Assembly (NCBI GenBank): GCA_011052285.1
Contig: DRJH01000346.1
Coordinates: 1-7,199 of the forward strand
DNA length: 7,199 nt
Reading direction: 5' to 3'
Origin: Gammaproteobacteria bacterium
GTDB taxonomy: Bacteria; Pseudomonadota; Gammaproteobacteria; Arenicellales; DRJH01
The position numbers were made by a program, and so were the translations under genes. This document shows, piece by piece, positions 1-5,771 of this stretch (position 1 is the first letter of the stretch; every line of letters starts with the position of its first letter). The notes under the pieces are model-generated. The model was given only the letters and a program-made list of their open reading frames with translations. It made no database searches and was not told the DNA's origin.

Positions 1-1
1 C

Positions 2-82
2 CGGCTGTTTGAGTCCGATTTCGACCGAATGATCAAAGGGGTTGAGCAGGAGCGTGGGAACGAGGGAGATAACTATGTTTAA
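2..82 (+). CDS. C-terminal end of an unidentified upstream gene, possibly RhuM-like (partial)
   Basis: An open frame enters from the left edge and ends at TAA 80-82, giving 26 residues with a charged tail that begins RLFESDFDRM. The stop overlaps the fic start by 8 bp (ATGTTTAA), typical of translationally coupled operon genes. From memory, an 'ESDFD' segment near the C-terminus resembles RhuM-family proteins, which are often embedded in type I restriction-modification operons; this identity is an inference from a very short stretch. The C-terminus of another accessory protein or of HsdS cannot be excluded. The reading frame itself is well supported by the overlap and by the fic ribosome binding site lying inside it. 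Confidence 0.5.
   Translation, partial: RLFESDFDRMIKGVEQERGNEGDNYV
62..68 (+). promoter_or_regulatory. Ribosome binding site that decides the fic start
   Basis: GAGGGAG lies 6 nt before ATG 75. The open frame extends upstream to a TTG at 42, but that codon has no comparable Shine-Dalgarno sequence. ATG 75 is therefore the preferred start. Confidence 0.7.
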
Positions 83-797
83 ACAGTGTGATCAGCTCAA
101 AAAACAGCTGGATGCGTTGCGGCCATTGCCACGGCATACGGTGAAAAGTCTGCATGAACAACTGGTGCTGGAATGGACATACAACTCCAACGCGATTGAG
201 GGCAATACGCTCACGCTGAAGGAAACCAAGGTGGTGCTGGAAGGTATCACCATTGGCGGAAAACCGATGCGGGAGCATTTTGAGGCCATCAACCACAAAG
301 AAGCCATCGACTATGTTGAAGGGATCGTCAGTCAGCAGGAACCATTAAGTGAACGGCTTATACGCGCCATTCATCAACTGGTGCTGAAAAACATTGATGA
401 TGACAATGCGGGACGCTATCGAAGGGAAAATGTGGTGATTGCAGGAGCAGAGCATACACCGCCGGATCACCTGCATATTCCGCAGCAGATGAACGATCTT
501 ATGGACTGGTATCACAGCTTTTCAGGCCATCCCATCGAACGGGCAGCACGGCTGCATAGCGATTTCGTCAGGATTCATCCGTTTGTGGATGGCAATGGTC
601 GTACGGCTCGGCTGTTGATGAATCTGGATTTGATGGCGAGTGGTTATTTACCTGTCGTCATCAAAGCAGTTGATCGTTTAACCTATTATGAAGCCCTGGA
701 TAAGGCGCATACAGAGCAGGATTATGATGATTTCTTTGAGCTTGTTGCTCGCACAGAAGAAGATGCCTTGCAAAGCCATCTGAAGCTTTTGGGTTAA
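75..797 (+). CDS. fic: Fic family protein (class II, AMP/nucleotidyl transferase)
   Basis: A 240-residue Fic-domain protein. Fic enzymes transfer AMP, or another phosphate-containing group, from a nucleotide to a hydroxyl side chain of a target protein in the cytoplasm. The catalytic loop HPFVDGNGRTAR is intact at residues 168-179: His168 is the general base, Asp172 coordinates metal, and Gly-Asn-Gly-Arg binds phosphate. An N-terminal inhibitory motif S-x-x-x-E-G is visible at Ser38-Glu42-Gly43 (SNAIEGN), so this is a class II Fic carrying its own autoinhibitory helix and needing no separate antitoxin. The flap region GAEHTPPDHLHIP (124-136) that positions the target is also present. ATG 75 is chosen because GAGGGAG precedes it and it overlaps the upstream stop. 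The gene sits 4 bp before hsdR in the same operon. Its target is unknown; modification of a restriction subunit or of a host protein as part of defence is only an inference. Confidence 0.93.
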   Translation: MFKQCDQLKKQLDALRPLPRHTVKSLHEQLVLEWTYNSNAIEGNTLTLKETKVVLEGITIGGKPMREHFEAINHKEAIDYVEGIVSQQEPLSERLIRAIHQLVLKNIDDDNAGRYRRENVVIAGAEHTPPDHLHIPQQMNDLMDWYHSFSGHPIERAARLHSDFVRIHPFVDGNGRTARLLMNLDLMASGYLPVVIKAVDRLTYYEALDKAHTEQDYDDFFELVARTEEDALQSHLKLLG

Positions 798-801
798 ACG
801 C

Positions 802-3800
802 ATGTGTAAACTGCCCAAAACCCAGGAGCAATACAGTTCCCATATCCCGGCTCTGCATACGCTGGCGGCACTAGGTTATGCGTATTTGACATCGGATGAA
901 TGTTTGTCCAAACGAAAAAGCACAAACTCGGTACTGATGAAGGATGTTCTGATTGAAACGCTGAAAACAAGACGTTTCGAATTCAAGGGCAAGGAATACC
1001 CGCTTTCGACCAATGCCATTGATCAGATTGTGCGCGAGCTTGAGGCTCCACAATTGCATGAAGGACTGCTGGTCGCCAACGAGAAACTTTACGATAAACT
1101 GACACTGGGTATCACCGTCACCGAGTTTGTTGGCGGTAGCCGTTATCAGCCGACCATTCCGATCATCGACTGGCAAAACCTTGAAAATAACAACTTTCAG
1201 ATGACGGACGAGTTTGTCGTATCCAACACGCTGAACACCGGCACTCGCAGGCCGGATATCGTCTGCTTTGTGAATGGCATTCCGCTGGTGGTGATCGAGG
1301 CCAAACGCCCGGACTCCAGTAATCCGAACAAGGATATGCTGGATGAAGGCATATCGCAGATGATCCGCAACCAGAAGGATGACGAGATTCCACATCTGTT
1401 TGCCTATTCACAACTGCTGCTCTCTATCAATGGGATTGATGGTCGCTTTGGCACCACCAAGACGGCGAAGAAATTCTGGGCAAGATGGCGCGAAGAAGAT
1501 TTCAGCAAGGATCATTTCTATCATATCAAGAATGAAATGCTAAATAATGATCAGAAAACCTCGTTGCTGCGTGGTCGTGAACCCTGGGTCAGGCGTTACT
1601 TTGAACCGCTCTGGTCGCAACCCATGGAGGTTACGGGTCAGGACACCTTGTTGGTAAGCCTGTTATCACCCGTGCGTCTGTTGGAGTTTGTGCGCTATTT
1701 TATTCTGTTCGATCAGCGGATGGGAAAGATTGCTGCAAGGTATCCGCAGGTGTTTGGCATCAAGCGGCTCATTGACCGAATCAATCAATATGGGCCAGGC
1801 GGAGTTCGTGAGGGTGGCGTGATATGGCATACCACCGGTTCAGGAAAGTCGTTTACGATGGTATTTCTGTGTAAGGCTATGCTGCTGCATCCATCCCTGA
1901 AGCAATGCCGGTTTATCGTCGTGACCGATCGTATCAGCTTGGAAAAGCAGTTGAACAAGACCTTCCTGATGTCCGGCGCATTTGGCAGTGCGATTGCCAA
2001 CAAGAAAGCGGGTGAGCGATCCAAGGTCAGTTCCGGCAAAGATTTAGCGCGTCGTATCGGCCAGGGCGATGAACGGATTATTTTTTCTATCATCAATAAA
2101 TTCGCGACTGCTGCAAAACAGGCGCAGTGCAAAAATGAGAGTCCCGATATCATTGTACTGGTTGATGAAGGCCATCGCAGTCAGGGCGGCGAAAACCATG
2201 AGCGGATGCGAATGGCGCTACCGAATGCGGCATTTATCGCCTTCACTGGAACCCCGTTGCTAAAGAATGAAAAGACCAAAAATAAATTCGGCCCGATCAT
2301 CCACGCTTACTCCATGAAGCGGGCTGTAGCTGATAAAACAGTCACCCCCCTGCTTTACGAAGAACGCATGCCGAAGTTGGATGTAAACAAGAAAGCAATT
2401 GATAGCTGGTTTGATAAAATCACGGTCAGCTTAAGTGAGAAACAACGGCTAGATCTAAAGAAGAAGTTTGCCAACAGGGGAGCGATTTACGGCTCTCAGA
2501 ATAGAATCGAACTCATTGCCTGGGATATTGCAGCGCACTACGCCACCCATATCAAGCCAACAGGCTTGAAGGCCCAATTGGCAACGGACAGCAAGCTCTC
2601 CGCCATACGATATAAGAAGGCTCTGGATGAGATGCGACTGGTATCCAGTGCGGTTGTTATTTCACCACCGGATACCAGAGAGGGGCATTCGGATGTGGAT
2701 GAGAAAGAGCTGCCGGAAGTTCAGCAATGGTGGAAAGATCATGTCGGTAGACAGCCGGAAGAAGAATATACCAGGGAAATGATTGAGGCCTTTGCCGCAG
2801 ATGGTGACCCAGACATCCTGATTGTGGTGGACAAGCTGCTAACCGGTTTTGATGAGCCTCAAAACGGCGTGCTTTATATCGACAAGCCTTTGCAGGAACA
2901 CAACCTGATTCAGGCCATTGCCCGCGTGAACCGCCTGCATGACGCCAAGAAGTATGGTCTGTTGATTGACTACCGTGGCATCCTCAAAGAGCTGGATACT
3001 GCGATTAAGGATTATCAGGACCTTGAAGATGCCGCACAGGGTGGATTCGATATTGATGATATCGAGGGGATGTATTCACAGGTTAATACCGAGTACAAGC
3101 AATTGCCTACACTGCATGACAAGCTATGGTCTCTGTTTGCGAGCGTGAAGAACAGGCAAGACCTGGAGCAGTACCGCCAATTGCTGATTCCCAAGCTTGA
3201 AAAGGATGAGCAGGGAAAGGATTACGATGCCAACCAGAAGCACCGTGAGGACTTTTATGAGGCGCTCACTGAATTTGGCATGTGTCTGAAGATTGCGCTT
3301 TCATCCCGCAGTTTCTTTGAGGACACATCTTTTTCTGAGGGGGATATCAAACAGTATAAGGACGACCTGCGTTTCTTTGTGAATCTGCGCAAGATCAGCA
3401 AGCAGGATGCTCAGGAAGCGGTGGACTACAGTGTTTATGAACAACAGATCAGTAAGCTGGTGGACAAGCATGTGGTGGCTGAAGGGGTGAAGGAACCGGA
3501 AGGTGTTTATCGGGTTGATGCGTTGGTTGCGCAGTCGCCGGGAGAATGGAATGAAGAGAAAACACGCAACGAGACCGATTTGATTCGCACCCGTTTAACG
3601 AAAAAGATCGAAGATCAGATGAATAATGATCCATATGCCAAGGCATACTTTTCAAAGCTACTGAAACAGGCGATTGAAGAGGCGGAAAAGCTTTTTGAGC
3701 ACCCGATGAAGCAATATGCACTGTTTCAGAAGTTCAACGAAGATGTTGAGATGGGTCACGTTGCCGGTATTCCGACGGCCTTGAAAGATAACCCTGATGC

Positions 3801-4074
3801 CAAGGCTTACTATGGCGTGATTTGTTTGGTGCTTGGTGATGATGTTATGGATCATGCCAATGAGGAAACTAAGCAAAATTATATTCATCTGTCACTGGAA
3901 ATTGATACGATAGCGGGTCGGGCAATTGCTGAACACTCCCTCAATCCGCAAAATATTGAGACGGAAATTCGCAAGTCCTTGCTCCCCAAGCTGTTCAAAA
4001 TGATGGGTGGGTTGGAGCGAGCAAAGGAAACCATTGAGCACATTATTCAAATCGTACGCTACGGTAAGCATTGA
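802..4074 (+). CDS. hsdR: Type I restriction enzyme R subunit (HsdR), ATP-dependent translocase/endonuclease
   Basis: A 1090-residue protein, within the usual 1000-1100 range for type I HsdR. With HsdM and HsdS it forms the complex that recognises unmethylated sites, pulls DNA past itself using ATP, and cuts at a distance. The N-terminal PD-(D/E)xK nuclease is visible as Asp152 (RRPDIVCF) followed by Glu166-Ala-Lys168 (VVIEAKRP). The superfamily 2 helicase motor follows: Walker A TTGSGKS (344-350), motif Ia around VVTDR (373-377), motif II DEGH (455-458), motif III FTGTP (481-485), motif V around LLTGFDEP (679-686) and motif VI QAIARVNR (704-711). Residues from about 730 to 1090 are helical and charged, as in the C-terminal region that docks to the methyltransferase. 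No frameshift or missing catalytic residue is seen, so the subunit should be active. The start ATG 802 is 4 bp after the fic stop with only a weak Shine-Dalgarno sequence, which suggests translational coupling. hsdM and hsdS are not in the window. Confidence 0.97.
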   Translation: MCKLPKTQEQYSSHIPALHTLAALGYAYLTSDECLSKRKSTNSVLMKDVLIETLKTRRFEFKGKEYPLSTNAIDQIVRELEAPQLHEGLLVANEKLYDKLTLGITVTEFVGGSRYQPTIPIIDWQNLENNNFQMTDEFVVSNTLNTGTRRPDIVCFVNGIPLVVIEAKRPDSSNPNKDMLDEGISQMIRNQKDDEIPHLFAYSQLLLSINGIDGRFGTTKTAKKFWARWREEDFSKDHFYHIKNEMLNNDQKTSLLRGREPWVRRYFEPLWSQPMEVTGQDTLLVSLLSPVRLLEFVRYFILFDQRMGKIAARYPQVFGIKRLIDRINQYGPGGVREGGVIWHTTGSGKSFTMVFLCKAMLLHPSLKQCRFIVVTDRISLEKQLNKTFLMSGAFGSAIANKKAGERSKVSSGKDLARRIGQGDERIIFSIINKFATAAKQAQCKNESPDIIVLVDEGHRSQGGENHERMRMALPNAAFIAFTGTPLLKNEKTKNKFGPIIHAYSMKRAVADKTVTPLLYEERMPKLDVNKKAIDSWFDKITVSLSEKQRLDLKKKFANRGAIYGSQNRIELIAWDIAAHYATHIKPTGLKAQLATDSKLSAIRYKKALDEMRLVSSAVVISPPDTREGHSDVDEKELPEVQQWWKDHVGRQPEEEYTREMIEAFAADGDPDILIVVDKLLTGFDEPQNGVLYIDKPLQEHNLIQAIARVNRLHDAKKYGLLIDYRGILKELDTAIKDYQDLEDAAQGGFDIDDIEGMYSQVNTEYKQLPTLHDKLWSLFASVKNRQDLEQYRQLLIPKLEKDEQGKDYDANQKHREDFYEALTEFGMCLKIALSSRSFFEDTSFSEGDIKQYKDDLRFFVNLRKISKQDAQEAVDYSVYEQQISKLVDKHVVAEGVKEPEGVYRVDALVAQSPGEWNEEKTRNETDLIRTRLTKKIEDQMNNDPYAKAYFSKLLKQAIEEAEKLFEHPMKQYALFQKFNEDVEMGHVAGIPTALKDNPDAKAYYGVICLVLGDDVMDHANEETKQNYIHLSLEIDTIAGRAIAEHSLNPQNIETEIRKSLLPKLFKMMGGLERAKETIEHIIQIVRYGKH

Positions 4075-4103
4075 TGCAGATGACAGACCTGCACGATTCG
4101 TGA
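4074..4103 (+). other. Nine-codon mini-ORF bridging hsdR and the peptidase gene
   Basis: The hsdR stop overlaps an ATG by one base (TGATG, 4072-4076). From that ATG a reading frame of nine codons (MQMTDLHDS) runs to TGA 4101-4103, three bases before the peptidase ATG at 4107 and in the same frame. The peptidase has no recognisable Shine-Dalgarno sequence, so ribosomes could reach it by terminating and restarting through this mini-ORF. The frame is seen directly; its use in coupling is inferred, and a nine-codon ORF can arise by chance. Confidence 0.3.
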
Positions 4104-4110
4104 ATCATGC
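4091..4110 (+). promoter_or_regulatory. 20-bp imperfect palindrome over the peptidase start codon
   Basis: The sequence is a dyad centred on 4100/4101. The half-sites GCA-C-GATTC and GAATC-A-TGC match at every position except one C/A pair, with GT at the centre. As RNA it could form a small hairpin that includes the peptidase ATG (4107-4109). As DNA it could be an operator. The symmetry is certain; a function is inferred. Confidence 0.35.
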
Positions 4111-4826
4111 GGGCTAGCTTTCGCTATGGTGATAAGACTTACGAGTATTCGGTGCATCTCCTTGCCACTCGAAAAAAAACAGTGTCGATTCACATTCTTC
4201 CCGATGCGTCGGTGGAGGTAAGAGCTCCAACGCATACCACACCAAAAAAAATTATTGAGGTGATGACCAAACGGGCTCGCTGGGTGGTGCGGCATATAGA
4301 GCAGATGCGGCAACACCGTTCACTCATTCTGCCGCGTGAATATATTAGTGGGGAATCACATTTCTATTTGGGTCGACGTTATATGCTGAAGGTTGTCCAG
4401 TCTGATATTGATCGGGTCAAATTGATTCGAGGCTCGTTCATGATCGAATGTGGAGAGACTAATCCGGAGTATGTGAAAGCACTTCTGGATGTCTGGTACA
4501 AAGAGCGTGCCCGGCAGGTGTTTGAACGCAGGTTAGTTGTGGTGGCTGCTCATATTGAATGGTTGAATCAGACCCCGCCCACATCTGTGAGACATATGAA
4601 GAAACAGTGGGGAAGTTGTTCTTCTCTGGGAAGAGTCAGTTTGAACTGGAACCTGGTAAAGGCCCCTATGGAGTGTATCGACTATGTCATCACCCATGAG
4701 CTATGCCACCTGCGGGAGCATAACCACAGTAAGAAATTCTACGCTTTACTGGATCGGTATGCTTCGGACTGGAAGCCAATTAAGACCAGGCTGGATGGCA
4801 TGGCTGAAATGCTGTTAAATAACTGA
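4107..4826 (+). CDS. YgjP/DUF45-type (SprT-like, M48-related) zinc metallopeptidase
   Basis: A 239-residue protein of the YgjP-like DUF45 family. The zinc site is intact: HELCH at residues 197-201 (His197, Glu198, His201), with a third ligand probably His207 in HNHSKKF. The family's conserved block before it, KKQWGSCS (165-172) then a V-x-L-N-W-N-L strand (177-183), is also present. The N-terminal half shows the expected beta-rich start with positively charged residues near 22-24 and RAP at 39-41. There is no signal peptide or membrane segment, so it should be cytoplasmic. ATG 4107 is used because an in-frame TGA lies at 4101-4103. Proteins of this family often follow hsdR in type I restriction operons, and the position here, 32 bp after hsdR on the same strand, fits that. 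Its substrate is unknown; processing or turnover of the restriction complex is a guess. Confidence 0.9.
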   Translation: MRASFRYGDKTYEYSVHLLATRKKTVSIHILPDASVEVRAPTHTTPKKIIEVMTKRARWVVRHIEQMRQHRSLILPREYISGESHFYLGRRYMLKVVQSDIDRVKLIRGSFMIECGETNPEYVKALLDVWYKERARQVFERRLVVVAAHIEWLNQTPPTSVRHMKKQWGSCSSLGRVSLNWNLVKAPMECIDYVITHELCHLREHNHSKKFYALLDRYASDWKPIKTRLDGMAEMLLNN

Positions 4827-4960
4827 ATAAAAAATTCCAGGAAACGTCTTTACTGAGAGCCCTCTCCATTTTGCTTTTTCTACGCAATCAATCAGCGCAA
4901 CGCACATCATTAAGCTTACTGCCGTCTATTGCCGGTATTTTGGCTATGGCGGTAGGGTTT

Positions 4961-5201
4961 GATGGACTGATTTTCGGTGATGGTGCACATTTCTCGGGCA
5001 ACGGATTGGATTTCTTTGTGGCAGCCGTACCCTTCAGAGGGTAGTAAGCCGCCTTTTCGTTGGCTGGCGAATGGTCAGCCGTTCGCTGATCAGCGCCGTC
5101 GTCGACAAATTACCTGGCTACCGGACTCCGTCGGGTTTTCAACTCTGACCGTGCTGGATGCGGCAGGACGTCCGGCGCGGATTCGGGTATTTTTGGAGTA
5201 G
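4961..5201 (+). pseudogene. pbpC: 3' remnant of pbpC (penicillin-binding protein 1C), C-terminal domain only
   Basis: The open frame ending at TAG 5199-5201 encodes the C-terminal domain found at the end of PBP1C (BiPBP_C): PPFRWLANGQPF followed by GFSTLTVLDAAGRPA and a final beta strand. The transglycosylase and transpeptidase domains that should precede it (most of a protein of roughly 750-800 residues) are absent. Upstream in the same frame is a TGA at 4968. The preceding part of the domain appears instead in another frame (LIFGDGAHFSGNGLDFFVAA, about 4967-5026), which reaches its own TAG at 5040-5042. A single-base indel around 5020-5042 would join the two. A GTG at 4977 or ATG at 4980 could open a 73-74 codon ORF, but no Shine-Dalgarno sequence supports it. 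I read this as a decayed gene end left beside the restriction operon. The family match is from memory and is strongest for residues after PPFRW. Confidence 0.68.
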
Positions 5202-5305
5202 GGAGTGAGGCTATCCTAGGCATATTTGGTTGCGACAAGTTGTACAATGATGTGCGTACTGCCAGCAGTTCGGATCAGTCACTCCACTAGTCCAAAAGGT
5301 CTATT

Positions 5306-5332
5306 CTTGATTTTTCGTTACGATTTTTCAAG
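5306..5332. promoter_or_regulatory. 27-bp dyad upstream of a promoter, possible operator
   Basis: Two nested inverted pairs share one centre at 5319: outer arms CTTGA (5306-5310) and TCAAG (5328-5332), inner arms TCGT (5315-5318) and ACGA (5320-5323). They are separated by T-runs that also create a direct repeat of GATTTTTC (5309-5316 and 5322-5329). The centre lies about 62 bp before the inferred transcription start of the promoter at 5366-5374, a common position for an activator. The protein that would bind is not identified. Confidence 0.4.
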
Positions 5333-5365
5333 TGCCGTGAAATCCCACAATAGCGTGTCTTGCGC

Positions 5366-5374
5366 TGCTATACT
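5366..5374 (+). promoter_or_regulatory. Candidate extended -10 sigma-70 promoter
   Basis: TGCTATACT contains a TATACT -10 box (5369-5374) preceded by TG one base upstream, the extended -10 form. The hexamer 17 bp upstream (CACAAT, 5346-5351) is a poor -35, as is usual for extended -10 promoters, and the dyad at 5306-5332 could recruit an activator. Transcription would start near 5381. The nearest downstream gene start is almost 400 bp away, past the repeat-rich segment. The promoter may therefore originally have served glyA or the MBL gene at closer range. Confidence 0.45.
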
Positions 5375-5448
5375 TGCCGCCCTATCATAGTCCCGCATAC
5401 ATAAGGTTAGGCCGAGTGAACCACAGAGTAAAAAGTCATGAAATGTGT

Positions 5449-5467
5449 CATAACTAGGAGGCTGTCC
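5449..5467 (+). repeat. Direct repeat copy 1 (flanks the MBL gene segment)
   Basis: CATAACTAGGAGGCTGTCC here recurs at 6806-6825 with a single inserted C after CATAAC. The shared core TAGGAGGCTGTCC is 13 bp and identical, and the copies are in the same orientation 1358 bp apart. It could be the boundary of an inserted or duplicated segment, or the end of a repetitive element. Confidence 0.6.
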
Positions 5468-5490
5468 GGGAGCAGGGAACCTGCTACGGA
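5465..5490. repeat. Hairpin-forming inverted repeat
   Basis: AGCAGG-GAA-CCTGCT (5471-5485) is a perfect 6-bp stem with a three-base loop. It is extended outside by TCCG (5465-5468) and CGGA (5487-5490) across a small internal loop. No T-run follows, so it is not a standard terminator. It begins at the inner edge of repeat copy 1. Confidence 0.5.
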
Positions 5491-5502
5491 AAATCTGTTT
5501 TT

Positions 5503-5514
5503 GGGGTGATCCCC
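5503..5514. repeat. Short GC hairpin
   Basis: GGGG-TGAT-CCCC, with TTTTT before it and CACGG after it, lies 13 bp past the previous hairpin. The T-run is on the wrong side for a + strand terminator, and the minus strand has A's after the stem, so it is not a terminator in either direction. It looks like part of the structured element. Confidence 0.35.
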
Positions 5515-5577
5515 CACGGTCCTCGTTAAATACAACTCCCCCTTGTGTTAGGATAGTTGACGCCTTAAATCATGGAA

Positions 5578-5599
5578 AAATCCGCCTCAAATCCGCCTC
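5578..5599. repeat. Perfect 11-bp tandem duplication
   Basis: AAATCCGCCTC occurs twice head to tail without a gap (5578-5588 and 5589-5599). It is followed by the palindrome TTACGTAA at 5601-5608. Confidence 0.6.
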
Positions 5600-5616
5600 C
5601 TTACGTAACGATTCCT

Positions 5617-5640
5617 GTTTTTAGACGGGTTTTTAGAGGG
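5617..5640. repeat. 12-bp tandem duplication with one mismatch
   Basis: GTTTTTAGACGG (5617-5628) is followed directly by GTTTTTAGAGGG (5629-5640). Together with the 11-bp duplication 17 bp earlier, it shows local tandem repetition with a period of about one DNA helical turn. Confidence 0.6.
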
Positions 5641-5705
5641 TCGCGGAATTTTTACGTACGTTGGCTTTTGGCAGGTGCTTGGTGAAAGCGGTGGCGTTAG
5701 GTCAT

Positions 5706-5740
5706 GTCGCGGTGCGACCCTTTATGCATTTTTGTAATGC
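5706..5740. repeat. Two consecutive small hairpins upstream of the MBL gene
   Basis: GTCGC-GGT-GCGAC (5706-5718) is followed by GCATT-TTTGT-AATGC (5726-5740). The second ends 31 bp before the MBL GTG start. Neither is followed by a T-run. They could affect the leader of the MBL transcript or simply belong to the repetitive segment. Confidence 0.4.
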
Positions 5741-5771
5741 TCTGCACAATCCCGTCAACAAGTAGTACCTA

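Larger units (their letters stand above)
5202..5771. other. 570-bp gene-free region with an orphan promoter and structured repeats
   Basis: No credible coding frame was found on either strand: all frames are short and interrupted. The left part (5202-5450) holds a dyad and an extended -10 promoter. The right part (5455-5760) holds hairpins and short tandem repeats and looks like the remnant of a mobile or repetitive element. On the minus strand around 5570-5740 several short peptides can be read, but no transposase domain is recognisable. Confidence 0.6.

Noticed and set aside
871..1395. A 174-codon open frame on the minus strand inside hsdR
   Set aside because: It lies opposite well-conserved HsdR nuclease-domain sequence and shows no recognisable domain; it is a shadow of the real gene.
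4823..5042. A separate small hydrophobic protein gene in the frame open from 4823
   Set aside because: It has no good start codon with a ribosome binding site, and its 3' half looks like the frameshifted PBP1C domain.
5207..5216. Possible third copy of the direct repeat (GAGGCTATCC)
   Set aside because: Only 10 bp with one mismatch to GAGGCTGTCC and no matching flanks; this can arise by chance.
5503..5514. Rho-independent terminator
   Set aside because: The stem is only 4 bp and the T-run precedes it instead of following; the minus strand also lacks a T-run after the stem.
5578..5640. CRISPR-like repeats
   Set aside because: The repeats are 11-12 bp, directly adjacent and only two copies each, with no spacers.
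5570..5740. Transposase remnant on the minus strand
   Set aside because: Short peptides can be read in all three frames but none is longer than about 25 residues between stops or shows a known transposase motif, so an insertion sequence is only a hypothesis.
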